A stretch of 25,424 bases of DNA from a virus, in the IMG/VR virus record IMGVR_UViG_3300037584_005151, positions 1 to 25,424 of that record. One strand, given 5' to 3'. A model generated the notes under the pieces. The model worked only from the letters and a program-made list of their open reading frames with translations. It made no database searches and had not been told where the DNA came from. Below are positions 14,410-23,374 of the stretch, in pieces. Each line of letters starts with the position of its first letter. Position 1 is the stretch's first letter. The position numbers and the translations under genes are program-made.

Positions 14410-16686
14410 TTAGAAGATTGAGTAAAAGAATGTTCCACCATTTTTACATGCAACAAGGTTGATAGCACCTCGATTAGATTCAATCTTAACCGATGCAGCG
14501 CCATCAATCAAATGACCACTAGCGGAATCATTGATTACAATGTTATTCCCTTGAGCATTATTACCCATGTCTTTAATTACAAAGACTTTCCCAAGTAGAG
14601 CATCAGTAATGTCTGGCATTGTTAAAGTAACAACGTTACCCGTTGTGTTAACCAAAGTAAGCTCAGTGTCTACAGTGTGCGTAGCAGAAGTGATAATGGT
14701 CCCACCACCTGGTAACAATCTAGAAGAACCTCCAACATAAGTAGCAATACGAGACATTGCAACCTTACGGTTAGTACCATCGGCACCATTATCAACGATC
14801 AAAAGATCAGCATCAACAAGAGCTTCGCCGATGTCAGTAGCACCATCGATATCAATCGAAGCAACGTCAATCATATTAGCAACATTGATCTTAGTGAAAC
14901 CAGATGCAATAGATCCAGCACCAAGAGCACCAACAGAAGTCAATGAAGAGTTGACAACAGCACCACCAAGAGTAGTAGCGTTAAGTACAGATGTGTTGTT
15001 AATCTGATAGGCATCTCCAGCCTCAAGACTTATACCGTCAGCATCGATGTTAGCAACAGCTGTTCCAGCAACTTCAAATGCGATCTTCGCACCAGAAGCA
15101 GTATCTAGAACAAGGTTGGCTCCATCAAAATACATAGCAGCGTCATTACCAGCACCCATTGTAAGAGCACCAGCCGCATTGATCGCAGTACCATCAACAT
15201 CAAGCTTAAGAATACCACCAGTGGTGATACCGCTTGCTCCATTGTCAATAGCTCCAAAACCAGAAGTGATAGAACCAGCATTAAGAGCACCAGCCTCTAC
15301 CAATCCACTCATGTTTGTGATTTCATCGTCAAAATAAGCAGCTAAGTCTTGAACTGTAACTTGTTTCATTGTGCCGTTATCATTAAAGACTACTCTATCG
15401 CCATCAGCAACTGTTGTTGAAGTAGCAGAAGTTGCACCATCAAGAAGAGCAAATTCAGCAGCAGTCACTTTAGAAGCAGCAAGATATTCAGCAGCTGTAG
15501 AACCAGTTGCAAGAACCGCCATCTTCACACCGTGAGCTCCCAAAGAAGATGAGAATTCAGGCATGACGATTGAAATGTCTTGGATAGGAGTTCCAACAGT
15601 CAAAGTCGTTTCATGATCATCAGCAGGCCCTTCAAATCTCAAAGAGCTAGTGATTTCAATTGTGGTTGAATTAACTGTAGTGGTTGAACCATTAACAGTT
15701 AAGTTACCACGAATAACAACTGATGTATCATTGTCTGCGTCACCAATGTTCAAAGTCTCAGTTCCATCGTATTGAGCCAATCTTGCAGCCAAGTTAGTCT
15801 TATTGACGTCAACGTCAGTGAGAGTAAGGTTGTCTTGCATGTAGGTTCTTAATCTTGACAATGTTGCTTTTCTGTTCACACCAGCGGCATTATCATCAAC
15901 GATTATCAAATCAGCGTCAGCAAGTGCGGCGCCAACGTCAGTACCACCATCAATCTCAAGAGCAGAAAGAGCAACCTTTCCAGCGGTAGAAATTTGTGCA
16001 AGAGATGAATCTGGTACGGCAGATAGAGAAATACCACCAGCAGCACGAGAGATACCAGTAGTTCCGTTAAGATGTACGCGGAGTTTGCCTCCATCATTTT
16101 CTATACCATCACCAGCAATACCAGCAGCCGTGCCAAGATTGATACTAGAACCAGTGATTTCACCACCGATTTCTAAATTACCAGATCCAGAAACCACACC
16201 AGTAACTTGAAGACCGTTGGCATCTACGATCGCCTTTGTTGATGAATTTTGCATTAGTCTGATTCTTGTAGATGCATCGATTTGAAGTGATTCTCCAGAG
16301 TCAACTGCACCGATGGAGCTACCAAAACCACCCAATCCTAGGAGGCTCTCTCCGTCCATTTTAAGTGATTTACCAGCAATCATCATCTCATTCTCAGCAC
16401 CGTTTGTCGTTTGAAACTTAAGGTAAGAAGCAGAGCCAGATTTGATGTCAAGACCAGAAGCAAGGTTGTGACCCATTTTAATTGTAAATAATCCAGTATT
16501 TGCGCCAGAGCCGTCAATGTCTAAACCAACAGCCGCATCTGCAACTGAAATAGAGTCTGCATCAATATCACCAAAGTTTGTAGCATTGGCGTTAGAGTTG
16601 TCTAAACCTAGGGCAGTAATTGTCCCATTGGTTTGCGTAATGGATCCGCTAAGTCTAGCTTCACCAAATTGAAATTTATAAGCCAT
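14410..16686 (-). CDS. Large fibre-like structural protein with IDG repeats
   Basis: A 758-aa protein starting MAYKFQFGEARLSGSITQTN, similar at its start to the 365-aa neighbour. Ser/Thr/Ala/Gly-rich strands dominate. A repeat of about 43 residues appears at 240-282 (EIDGGTDVGAALADADLIIV, then DDNAAG-x-NRKAT) and 607-650 (DIDGATDIGEALVDADLLIV), with a weaker copy near 410-455 (LLDGATSATSTTVADGDRVV). The last 100 residues, with VFVIKD and HLIDGAASVKIES, match the end of the 369-aa protein. The ATG at 16686 is preferred because TTGGAGG is its ribosome-binding site. Fibre or receptor-binding function is inferred from repeat style and cluster position. Confidence 0.82.
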   Translation of the reverse strand: MAYKFQFGEARLSGSITQTNGTITALGLDNSNANATNFGDIDADSISVADAAVGLDIDGSGANTGLFTIKMGHNLASGLDIKSGSASYLKFQTTNGAENEMMIAGKSLKMDGESLLGLGGFGSSIGAVDSGESLQIDASTRIRLMQNSSTKAIVDANGLQVTGVVSGSGNLEIGGEITGSSINLGTAAGIAGDGIENDGGKLRVHLNGTTGISRAAGGISLSAVPDSSLAQISTAGKVALSALEIDGGTDVGAALADADLIIVDDNAAGVNRKATLSRLRTYMQDNLTLTDVDVNKTNLAARLAQYDGTETLNIGDADNDTSVVIRGNLTVNGSTTTVNSTTIEITSSLRFEGPADDHETTLTVGTPIQDISIVMPEFSSSLGAHGVKMAVLATGSTAAEYLAASKVTAAEFALLDGATSATSTTVADGDRVVFNDNGTMKQVTVQDLAAYFDDEITNMSGLVEAGALNAGSITSGFGAIDNGASGITTGGILKLDVDGTAINAAGALTMGAGNDAAMYFDGANLVLDTASGAKIAFEVAGTAVANIDADGISLEAGDAYQINNTSVLNATTLGGAVVNSSLTSVGALGAGSIASGFTKINVANMIDVASIDIDGATDIGEALVDADLLIVDNGADGTNRKVAMSRIATYVGGSSRLLPGGGTIITSATHTVDTELTLVNTTGNVVTLTMPDITDALLGKVFVIKDMGNNAQGNNIVINDSASGHLIDGAASVKIESNRGAINLVACKNGGTFFYSIF

Positions 16687-16722
16687 ATTATTATCCTCCA
16701 AAATAATTAAATTAATTATAGC

Positions 16723-16753
16723 AAAAAAAGACCGAGAGTATCCGACCTCCCAA
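16723..16753 (-). terminator. Possible terminator before the 758-aa gene
   Basis: On the minus strand TTGGGAG (16753-16747) can pair with CTCTCGG (16738-16732) through three wobbles, then TCTTTTTTT follows. The T-run is good and the stem is weak. It lies between the candidate promoter motif and the gene start, so it could instead be an attenuator or a chance fold. Confidence 0.4.
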
Positions 16754-16760
16754 TCAACAC

Positions 16761-16769
16761 TAAATAGTT
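16761..16769 (-). promoter_or_regulatory. RACTANTTA motif upstream of the 758-aa gene
   Basis: Reads AACTATTTA on the minus strand, preceded by TTATAA, in the 87-base gap after the 369-aa gene stop. At about 75 bases from the ATG it is the most distant copy, and a possible hairpin lies between them. Confidence 0.35.
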
Positions 16770-16788
16770 TATAACTTAGCCAGAAAGA

Positions 16789-17898
16789 TTAGTATACGAA
16801 GAATTTATTGCTACCATTTGAATAAATGTTCACAGCAGCGAAAGGAGACTCGAGAACTATTGAGTTGGCGCCATCTATCGTTTGCCCACTTATGGGACGA
16901 ATTGTTATATTTTTTAAATCGGCGGCTCCACTCTCATCTTTCACTATGAAGTTTTGACCGGAAGTATAATTGGCAGCGGATGGTAATCTAATGTCAATTG
17001 CAGCGGTACCGGAAACAGCCAAAATAACATCGCTGACCGATGCTGTAACTGTTGAGTCTACTGGTGTCCTAGAAAAAACAGCAGACGATAGAGTAACCGT
17101 TACATCGTTTCCACTATTGGATGCAACAACGGATGCTCCAACAAAATTAAAAGATGAAGCAGCGGTTGTTATGTTTGAACCTTCATCTTTTACTACAATG
17201 TTGTTACCAGAGGAGGCCTCAATACTTGTTAGTTTTTCATCTAGATACTTTCCTGTGTACAAGTAAGCAGAAGCTGTAACTGGTGCAACAGAAGCGCTGT
17301 CTTGAATAAAAAGAATCCCAGAATAAAAGTCAAATTGCCAATCCATTGGGTCTGTTGAGGAAATAAGATTTGATGGATTTGTAGGATCTCCAGTATACAG
17401 TTCAATGAAGTATCTATTGCTGCCTCCAACTCCCGGTAGCCCTGCGTCAGTAACAAATGGTGGGACTACTTGGAGTCTACCTCTAGAGGCATAAAGTTTT
17501 GCTCCGTTTGTAAAATTACCAGATCCTTTGTTCGGATTAGAAGATGTCGTTTCGTAATTTGCTGGGAGTTTTAAATAGTATGCGTGATCAGTCTGTCCCT
17601 GAGTTGAATCTCCACCATCTTCAGATGCCGCATCAGCATCATAGTTACCATCTCCAATCGCTACTAAGTCAAAATAAACTCTCTCAACTGTTGCAGGTGA
17701 TCCATCAGATGCAGAGTATTGAGTGAAATAAGCGGTGCCTGGTTCTCTAGGAAGTGACTCAGCAAAAACTCCACCACCCGGTACCGAAACATTTGATGGG
17801 AATGCCTCTTGAGCCTCCGTAAGAGAGGGTCTAGTTTGAGCCTTACCTAGAAGTTTCTTTGCAGAAAAATTGGTTGATGTAACATTAGTCTTAGCCAT
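16789..17898 (-). CDS. Fibre-associated structural protein, 369 aa
   Basis: This protein starts MAKTNVTSTNFSAKKLLGKA and its first ATG shares an A with the TAA of the preceding gene, so the two are probably translationally coupled. The middle has aromatic, beta-rich segments (NRYFIELYTGDPTNPSN, FYSGILFIQD). The C-terminal 90 or so residues form a module also found in the 758-aa protein: FIVKDESG, NITIRPISGQTIDGANSIVL and NGSNKFFVY at the very end. Such a shared tip suggests a fibre tip or trimerisation domain. A virion location is likely from context. No catalytic or membrane motif is visible. Confidence 0.78.
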   Translation of the reverse strand: MAKTNVTSTNFSAKKLLGKAQTRPSLTEAQEAFPSNVSVPGGGVFAESLPREPGTAYFTQYSASDGSPATVERVYFDLVAIGDGNYDADAASEDGGDSTQGQTDHAYYLKLPANYETTSSNPNKGSGNFTNGAKLYASRGRLQVVPPFVTDAGLPGVGGSNRYFIELYTGDPTNPSNLISSTDPMDWQFDFYSGILFIQDSASVAPVTASAYLYTGKYLDEKLTSIEASSGNNIVVKDEGSNITTAASSFNFVGASVVASNSGNDVTVTLSSAVFSRTPVDSTVTASVSDVILAVSGTAAIDIRLPSAANYTSGQNFIVKDESGAADLKNITIRPISGQTIDGANSIVLESPFAAVNIYSNGSNKFFVY

Positions 17899-20800
17899 TA
17901 TCCGTATGCAACCTCAATTCTAGAAATGTAACCAGTCCAGTTCTTGTGGGCTGAGATTTTTATTACATAGTATTGGTTTGGAATTAATCTAGATGTTCCA
18001 AGGTCCAAAGTTAGTGCGAGTCCATTACTATCTATTGTAACGTCTTCGCCTGTTGCAGCCCCTGATCTCACACCAGCACCTACCAATGACTGCTTGTTTT
18101 CTGATGGTATGATTATCTTCCCACAGTCTAGCCAAGTTGTTGATTGGTCTGGATCTGCTGAGGAATCTGTAGATACTCTCAGTTCAACATTAACATTTTT
18201 GTTGGCTCCACCAGAAGCAGTTAGTGCCTCGTAGTAAGCAGGATAAGTAGCATCCATGCCTCTTAGAGTGGCATCCCCGCGAATAGTTAAGGTTATGTTT
18301 GGCGTTGAAGACCCGCCGGTGTACCTGAAAAGTCTGTAAAATGTTCGGATGTTGTTGGTTAGCGTTGAGTAGTCTGGATTTCCTGCCGGTGCTTGTAGAG
18401 AGCCTCCCTCAGCCACCCTTCTTGTATCTCCAGCATTTCCAATTTTAAACGGAGAGATTAAGTATCCATTGGCTGTAACCATGCCATCGTCATGAGAACC
18501 TCCGTTGTCTATTTCTGTTTGAGAATTCCATTTGTTCCCGGTATCAAGCAAATCAGTTTGGTTAGGATAGTTACCAGACACAATCCTGTGTGTCTCGAGA
18601 CCAAAATACTCAGCGCTTGACAATGTTGTACTGCCAATTGATCCAGAATATCTCATGAATGCATTTTTGCTAGCAGAGTTCGTGGTCTTGTCAGACTTGT
18701 GAGGATGCAAAATCCTGCCGGCTACAGTTACATTGTTGGGTGTTGAGAAAAATGCTCCGCTTATTGAAGTTCCACCGTTATATAACATTGAACCTGTTAC
18801 TTCAATGATGGTAGTTTCACAATCGGCCGCGTTGTTTAGTGCCGGCATGTCGCAAGACGAAACTGCAGAGTCAAATGTTGTAATACCAGAACCTATAACT
18901 CTGATGTTTGACACTGAGCAATTTGTTGTTGTTGGAAAAGAAATTGCTGATCCGTTTTGATAAACGTTGTTATAAAAGTTTGACCCTATAAAGTCAAAAG
19001 TTCCGGATGGATTTGAAGCAAAGTATCCAATTCCCGATTGATGGTAAGTCGTTGGGTGATTAAAGTTTGATATCGTTGGAGCAGACACTGCTGTGTTGTC
19101 AACATTCCCAGAGGGATCGACAACCCATTGAACGTAATTTGTTTGTGTATCGGATGCTCCAATCCTGTGTATAACCCTTGCATAGTTCCATCCAGATCTC
19201 TGTAGAGATGTGCCTATACTATAGGTTCCGGTTCTATATGGCTTTGTATGATCTGGAATGTTGTCCGTTGTTGTGGAAAACCCAACAGCTCCAACACTAA
19301 ATCCAGTATTTGAAGACAAATTGTTGTTCTCGTTTAAATTAGCCAAACTAAGTGTACTAGCAGTAGAATCGTTCACAATCAAAAGCAGTGACCCAGTAAA
19401 TGCATTTTTAAATGAGTTAGCAGTAAAGTTGTTTCCACTTGCTGCGACGTCTTCATTTAAAGTACCGCCCATGACTTCAGCAACTTTGAATACACCTCTG
19501 TTCGTATCTCCGTCGTCAGTGTATACACCATTTGAATTTACGGCACCCATTGATCCAACGCCACCAGCTACATTAGTATAGCCTCCTACGGCGTTACTTG
19601 TTCCAAATGAAAGCTTAGCAGTTTCACCAGCGCCATCATCTAAATCGATGTCATCAAGTGCAGGAGATTCAACAGGAGCTGACACATCAGATGCACCTAG
19701 TTGAAATTGCAAAGTATTTACGAAACCTGTCCACGCTGCATCAGCCTCTATTTTTATAACAACATAATCGTTGGCTGCTACAGATTCGGTCCCAAAAGTG
19801 ATACAGTGTACTCCATTTCCTGTTGAGGTTGCTGATGTATTTGAATTGTCTGAAGCACCATTTATTAAAGCTCCATGGTCATCACTGGTTTGTCCGTAAT
19901 TAAATGTGCTTGAAATGTCCATCCACCCAGTGGAACCCGGGATTTTAATTGTAACTTTGGCGTTATTAGATGAAAGCGTACTAGAATTGAATCTAGTTTG
20001 TTTAGAGGTTGTAATTTTTAGGTCTCGAACTGGAGCTCCAGATGTATTTTGAACTTTTCTAAAGTATCTTCGCGTCCCAGATATAGTTGAGTAGTTTGGA
20101 TTCTCTAAAGGACCGTTTGTTAAAGCTGCAAAGTTCCCAGCGTTAGTACCTTGTTTCGGAGAGTAGAGCCGGCCGTTGTAATACAGTAGTCCATCTTCAT
20201 GACCGCTGGCGCCTGATGCAGTCATGTGGTGTTGTGAATTCCATGTTGCCGCTGCTGCTGTTACATTAGTTTGGTTCTCGTACGCTGCTGAGGTAATTCT
20301 AAAGTTTTCTACGTCAAAGTGTTCATTCAGATTATCGTTGGCTGTGTCGATGTTATAAATCAAGATTTGATTTGTGGTAACAGATCCAGTTGATGTTAAA
20401 TTTGTTTTTAAAGGATGAGTTAAGTTAAGGGAAATTGTAGTGGAGTCATTCAACATTGTATCATCAGTTGTTGAGGTTGACTTAGTTAATTGTAAAACTT
20501 TGTTAAACAAGTCTGTGCCATTAGTGGCATCGAGTGCACCTGCGCCGATTGCCGTTAAGTTACTGCCTACGTTAAAAGTAAGGACGTTTCCTGTCGGATA
20601 AGTAAATTTGTATGCATTTAAAACATCGGACCTATAAGTCAAAGAGGCCGATCTAAAGTATTGCACACCAGAAAGATATTTTGATCCTTGTCCTGTGAAT
20701 GATACGCGAGGATTACTGACTGACATTGCATTTGAAGATGCATCTGTGTCGTTGAACCATTGAACAAAATTTGTTTGATAGGTTGTAGCACCATAGACAT

Positions 20801-22667
20801 GTTTAATCTCGGCATGATTCCAACCCTTTCTTTGATCTTGGGGGTCTATGACGTACTTTGATGTTCTATGTTGGAAGATGTTGTATAAAGACCCGTTCTG
20901 ATCTTTCGCAGAAGCAGTTACAGACACATCAAAGAAACCGGACCCATTTGATCCAGTGAATACAGCAGAGCCCGTGTTTGGATTACCGGCCCCAGAAGCA
21001 GTCAAGTTCAGAGTGTGCAGTACAGCGCCGTTTAAAATCAATTTGAGAGACCCACTTTCTGCATTTCCAAAAGCATCATGAGAATAATTTATTTGTGATG
21101 ATTTCAATTCTTGCGAAACGTGGAAATTCACGACTCCTGTTATTTCTTGTGTTCCATTGTAGACACCTAGTCTAAAATCCTCTCCGGAAGTTGCCACAGT
21201 GTATTGATCGTTAATGCCGGGAGGTGATGTAAAAGAACCAGTCGACCCAACATCAGTATAGCCACTAGGGGCTTGTGGTTGAGTTTCGAAAGAAAGCTTA
21301 GTATCGATTCCGTTTGTATTTGTATAGTTGATTCTGTCAACTGCCGGCGCTGGACCTGGGACAATAATCTTCAGGATCTCATTAAATTTGTCTATGGCTG
21401 TACCAATTGGAGTTGAAGACAAGAAGTCTGAAAATAAACCATCAGTATAAGAGCCGTCCTCAGCGTTTCCAATCGTTGCTCCAGAGCCTCCTCCGGAAGA
21501 GGATGTTAAAACAACATTGTTGCTAGCGTCCAAAGCTAAAAACTTTGTATTCGCAGCAGTACCGGCAGCGAGACCCGTTAGGTTCAAAGCTGATGCTGTC
21601 ACCGCATTGGTCGTTGTGTTTCCGTTGTTTGTAACTTGGTCGAGGGTCGTTGCAATTCCACTAAGGTTTGATCCATCTCCGTGAAATGCTGAGGCGCTAA
21701 CAGCCAATGATGCTGATATTTCTCCTGTCACGTCTAGTTTAGCCCCATTGTAAGTAAGACCAGAAGACCCACCAAGTTCTCCGGAGTTATTGAATTGAAT
21801 TTGATTGTTTGATCCACCAGCAAGATTAGTCAAGTTTGATCCATCCCCGTAAAAAGCGGATGCTGATACATTAATTGATGCTGAAATGTCACCGGCAACT
21901 GTTAACTTATGTGTAGGTGCAGCAGTGCCGATGCCAACTTTTTCATTTGTTGGTTCGATCCTCATAATCTCCCCAGACCCATCGTGTTTTCTGAAGATAG
22001 TTGATGTCGCATCTATGTGAAAGTCTTTTGCCGCTGTGGATCGTAGTCTCAATCCGGTTCCGGGCCCGCTTCCTTCTTGTGCAAAACTCCAATCTCTATC
22101 GCCGTCTAGGCTAATTCTGATTATTTCATTACCAGCGGTACCATCCCCTTTCACATCAAGAACAGCATCTGGGGAAGCGGTACCAACTCCAAGCTTATTG
22201 TTATCAAAAACTAAATTACTAGAGGCTCCAAAGTTATTTGAATTATTGAATTGTATTTGTTTGTCAGAACCTGCTGGACTGGTTGTTATTCCGGATAAAT
22301 TTGATCCATCTCCAAAAAAAGCAGAAGCAGATACATTAGCAGATGAAGAAATCCCACCTAAGACATTTATTGATCCGGTGTATTGATGTATGTCGTCTGC
22401 TGAGTTTCCAAATTTTGTTGACCCAGTGGCTGTAAGGTTTGTTACATTTTGATTGGTGACATTGACATTATATTGATTGGCGTTTATTGTACCGGAAACA
22501 TTTAACGTCCCAGTTAGATTTAATTGAGACGTCGAACCTGCTACAAAAACTAAATCTTCCGATGCTGCCAACTTACTGTTGCCATCGTTAAACTGAACAG
22601 CGCCAGAAGGAGGCGCTGAACCTGAAAGGAGATTTCCTTTTACAAATGCCCAGCCAAATTCAGCCAT
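17898..22667 (-). CDS. Giant tail-fibre-like protein with internal duplication
   Basis: A 1589-aa protein, the largest in the window. The N-terminal third holds shaft-type repeats: three copies of VSASAF-x-GDGSNL (about residues 112-124, 267-279, 323-335) and GIGT or GVGT units with following L-x-V-x-GD. Residues about 440-995 and 1000-1589 are a diverged tandem duplication. Shared landmarks are QR-x-GWN (612 and 1156), QTN-x-VQW, NQT-x-(about 8)-WNSQ, NP-x-YST and WTG near the end of each half. The ATG at 22667 has GGGGGA upstream. It heads a fibre cluster, so a long tail or head fibre that contacts the host is the likely role; this is inferred from repeat style and size. Confidence 0.85.
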   Translation of the reverse strand: MAEFGWAFVKGNLLSGSAPPSGAVQFNDGNSKLAASEDLVFVAGSTSQLNLTGTLNVSGTINANQYNVNVTNQNVTNLTATGSTKFGNSADDIHQYTGSINVLGGISSSANVSASAFFGDGSNLSGITTSPAGSDKQIQFNNSNNFGASSNLVFDNNKLGVGTASPDAVLDVKGDGTAGNEIIRISLDGDRDWSFAQEGSGPGTGLRLRSTAAKDFHIDATSTIFRKHDGSGEIMRIEPTNEKVGIGTAAPTHKLTVAGDISASINVSASAFYGDGSNLTNLAGGSNNQIQFNNSGELGGSSGLTYNGAKLDVTGEISASLAVSASAFHGDGSNLSGIATTLDQVTNNGNTTTNAVTASALNLTGLAAGTAANTKFLALDASNNVVLTSSSGGGSGATIGNAEDGSYTDGLFSDFLSSTPIGTAIDKFNEILKIIVPGPAPAVDRINYTNTNGIDTKLSFETQPQAPSGYTDVGSTGSFTSPPGINDQYTVATSGEDFRLGVYNGTQEITGVVNFHVSQELKSSQINYSHDAFGNAESGSLKLILNGAVLHTLNLTASGAGNPNTGSAVFTGSNGSGFFDVSVTASAKDQNGSLYNIFQHRTSKYVIDPQDQRKGWNHAEIKHVYGATTYQTNFVQWFNDTDASSNAMSVSNPRVSFTGQGSKYLSGVQYFRSASLTYRSDVLNAYKFTYPTGNVLTFNVGSNLTAIGAGALDATNGTDLFNKVLQLTKSTSTTDDTMLNDSTTISLNLTHPLKTNLTSTGSVTTNQILIYNIDTANDNLNEHFDVENFRITSAAYENQTNVTAAAATWNSQHHMTASGASGHEDGLLYYNGRLYSPKQGTNAGNFAALTNGPLENPNYSTISGTRRYFRKVQNTSGAPVRDLKITTSKQTRFNSSTLSSNNAKVTIKIPGSTGWMDISSTFNYGQTSDDHGALINGASDNSNTSATSTGNGVHCITFGTESVAANDYVVIKIEADAAWTGFVNTLQFQLGASDVSAPVESPALDDIDLDDGAGETAKLSFGTSNAVGGYTNVAGGVGSMGAVNSNGVYTDDGDTNRGVFKVAEVMGGTLNEDVAASGNNFTANSFKNAFTGSLLLIVNDSTASTLSLANLNENNNLSSNTGFSVGAVGFSTTTDNIPDHTKPYRTGTYSIGTSLQRSGWNYARVIHRIGASDTQTNYVQWVVDPSGNVDNTAVSAPTISNFNHPTTYHQSGIGYFASNPSGTFDFIGSNFYNNVYQNGSAISFPTTTNCSVSNIRVIGSGITTFDSAVSSCDMPALNNAADCETTIIEVTGSMLYNGGTSISGAFFSTPNNVTVAGRILHPHKSDKTTNSASKNAFMRYSGSIGSTTLSSAEYFGLETHRIVSGNYPNQTDLLDTGNKWNSQTEIDNGGSHDDGMVTANGYLISPFKIGNAGDTRRVAEGGSLQAPAGNPDYSTLTNNIRTFYRLFRYTGGSSTPNITLTIRGDATLRGMDATYPAYYEALTASGGANKNVNVELRVSTDSSADPDQSTTWLDCGKIIIPSENKQSLVGAGVRSGAATGEDVTIDSNGLALTLDLGTSRLIPNQYYVIKISAHKNWTGYISRIEVAYG
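17901..19670 (-). repeat. Second large duplicated module of the giant fibre
   Basis: Codons for about residues 1000-1589, the C-terminal half of the 1589-aa protein. It repeats the landmark order of the module at 19670-21350 and ends with NWTGYISRIEVAYG, matching AWTGFVNTLQFQLG of the first copy. Confidence 0.6.
19670..21350 (-). repeat. First large duplicated module of the giant fibre
   Basis: Codons for about residues 440-1000 match the following module (17901-19670) in order: the KLSFGT or KLSFET start, QR-x-GWN, QTN(F/Y)VQW, HEDGL or HDDGM, NP-x-YST, and a final VIKI-x-A-x-x-x-WTG. Boundaries are approximate and the two halves are strongly diverged. Confidence 0.6.
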
Positions 22668-22678
22668 TTATCCCCCGA

Positions 22679-23146
22679 TTAGATAGTGTTTACGCCGAGA
22701 AAGATACTGTAATCACCAGCGGCTCTTGTTGCACTAAGTGCGGCGGCAACGGCTATTCTTTCGACGCCTTCAATCGGAATGACTGCTCTAAATGTACCAT
22801 TTTTATCTACTGCTGGAAGCTCAACGTTTTTGTATACTAGGGCATCTCCATTTCCTTGTGAAATAGGAATTGTTAACGGAGCCCAGTGCCCCCCAAGAGA
22901 AGAATTGTAACCATAAACAGTCACGGTCACCGTAATGTTTGAGGCCCCTGCATCTACTAGGCCATTATTGTCTACAACAATGTGTAAATTCTTTTGTGAA
23001 TGAAAATTTTTAAAACCATCTGATGTGGATGTTGGTGCGGTGATTGCTGCGGTCTTTTCAGAATAGGCTGCAGTGGTCCCACCGGGATCGGCAATGTTTA
23101 TAACATTTCTTGTTCTGCCGCCTGATGTATATTTGTGTACTGACAT
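22679..23146 (-). CDS. Small structural-type protein of unknown function
   Basis: A 155-aa protein starting MSVHKYTSGGRTRNVINIAD. It has several alternating-hydrophobic stretches (NITVTVTVYGYNSSLGGHW, GTFRAVIPIEGVERIAVAAA) typical of a beta-sandwich, no Cys and no membrane segment. It lies between the bS21 gene and the giant fibre gene, whose start follows its stop by 11 bases, so it may be a virion protein made with the fibre. The ATG at 23146 has AGTTAGGAG upstream, and an AACTAGTTA motif lies 21 bases before the ATG. I do not recognise a family. A capsid or fibre-attachment role is only a guess from position. Confidence 0.78.
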   Translation of the reverse strand: MSVHKYTSGGRTRNVINIADPGGTTAAYSEKTAAITAPTSTSDGFKNFHSQKNLHIVVDNNGLVDAGASNITVTVTVYGYNSSLGGHWAPLTIPISQGNGDALVYKNVELPAVDKNGTFRAVIPIEGVERIAVAAALSATRAAGDYSIFLGVNTI

Positions 23147-23167
23147 AATAAAACTCCTAACTCCCTA

Positions 23168-23176
23168 TAACTAGTT
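23168..23176 (-). promoter_or_regulatory. RACTANTTA motif upstream of the 155-aa gene
   Basis: Reads AACTAGTTA on the minus strand, overlapping the bS21 stop codon and 21 bases before the next ATG. Because it includes the stop it may be constrained for other reasons. Confidence 0.33.
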
Positions 23177-23374
23177 CTGTTTACGCAATTTTTTCTTATG
23201 GCGAGCAATTGCTTTTTTCTTAGACAATCTTCTCTTTACAGATTTTTTGGTAAACTTTTTTCGGTCTTTGACTTCGTCAATGATTCCATCTTTCTTGCAT
23301 TTTTTGATAAATCTTTTAATAAATCTTTCTGGGCTCTCATTTTTACGAGGCCTTGCCACATGATTAGTTGCCAT
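23171..23374 (-). CDS. rpsU: Phage-encoded ribosomal protein bS21 homologue
   Basis: A 67-aa, very basic protein. From residue 9 it aligns without gaps to E. coli bS21 as I remember it: KNESPERFIKRFIKKCKKDG against [20 protein letters not shown], then GIIDEVKDR against GVLAEVRRR, and ARHKKKLRKQN against KRHAKKLAREN, including the shared Cys. bS21 sits on the 30S subunit near the anti-Shine-Dalgarno region and affects initiation. Phage bS21 genes have been reported, mostly from environmental phages. The ATG shares an A with the TAA of the preceding gene, so translation is coupled to head-assembly genes. A capsid-associated basic protein is the alternative, but the ungapped alignment makes bS21 much more likely. 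Confidence 0.85.
   Translation of the reverse strand: MATNHVARPRKNESPERFIKRFIKKCKKDGIIDEVKDRKKFTKKSVKRRLSKKKAIARHKKKLRKQN

Noticed and set aside
15047-15337. Plus-strand 96-aa open frame inside the 758-aa fibre gene
   Set aside because: Low-complexity Ala/Pro/Ser composition from antisense reading of Ala/Gly-rich fibre codons. No independent start signal.
5389-16769. TAAATAG on the plus strand as T4-type late promoters firing in plus direction
   Set aside because: The positions relate to minus-strand start codons and no plus-strand genes exist. The full TATAAATA consensus is not present at these sites.
21650-22340. Regularly spaced similar segments that could suggest a repeat array or CRISPR
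   Set aside because: They are codons for the SASAF-x-GDGSNL fibre repeats, diverged at DNA level and in frame; there are no equal-length spacers.
22036-22386. Plus-strand 116-aa open frame inside the giant fibre gene
   Set aside because: Antisense shadow of repeat-rich fibre coding sequence, with no ribosome-binding site or recognisable motif.
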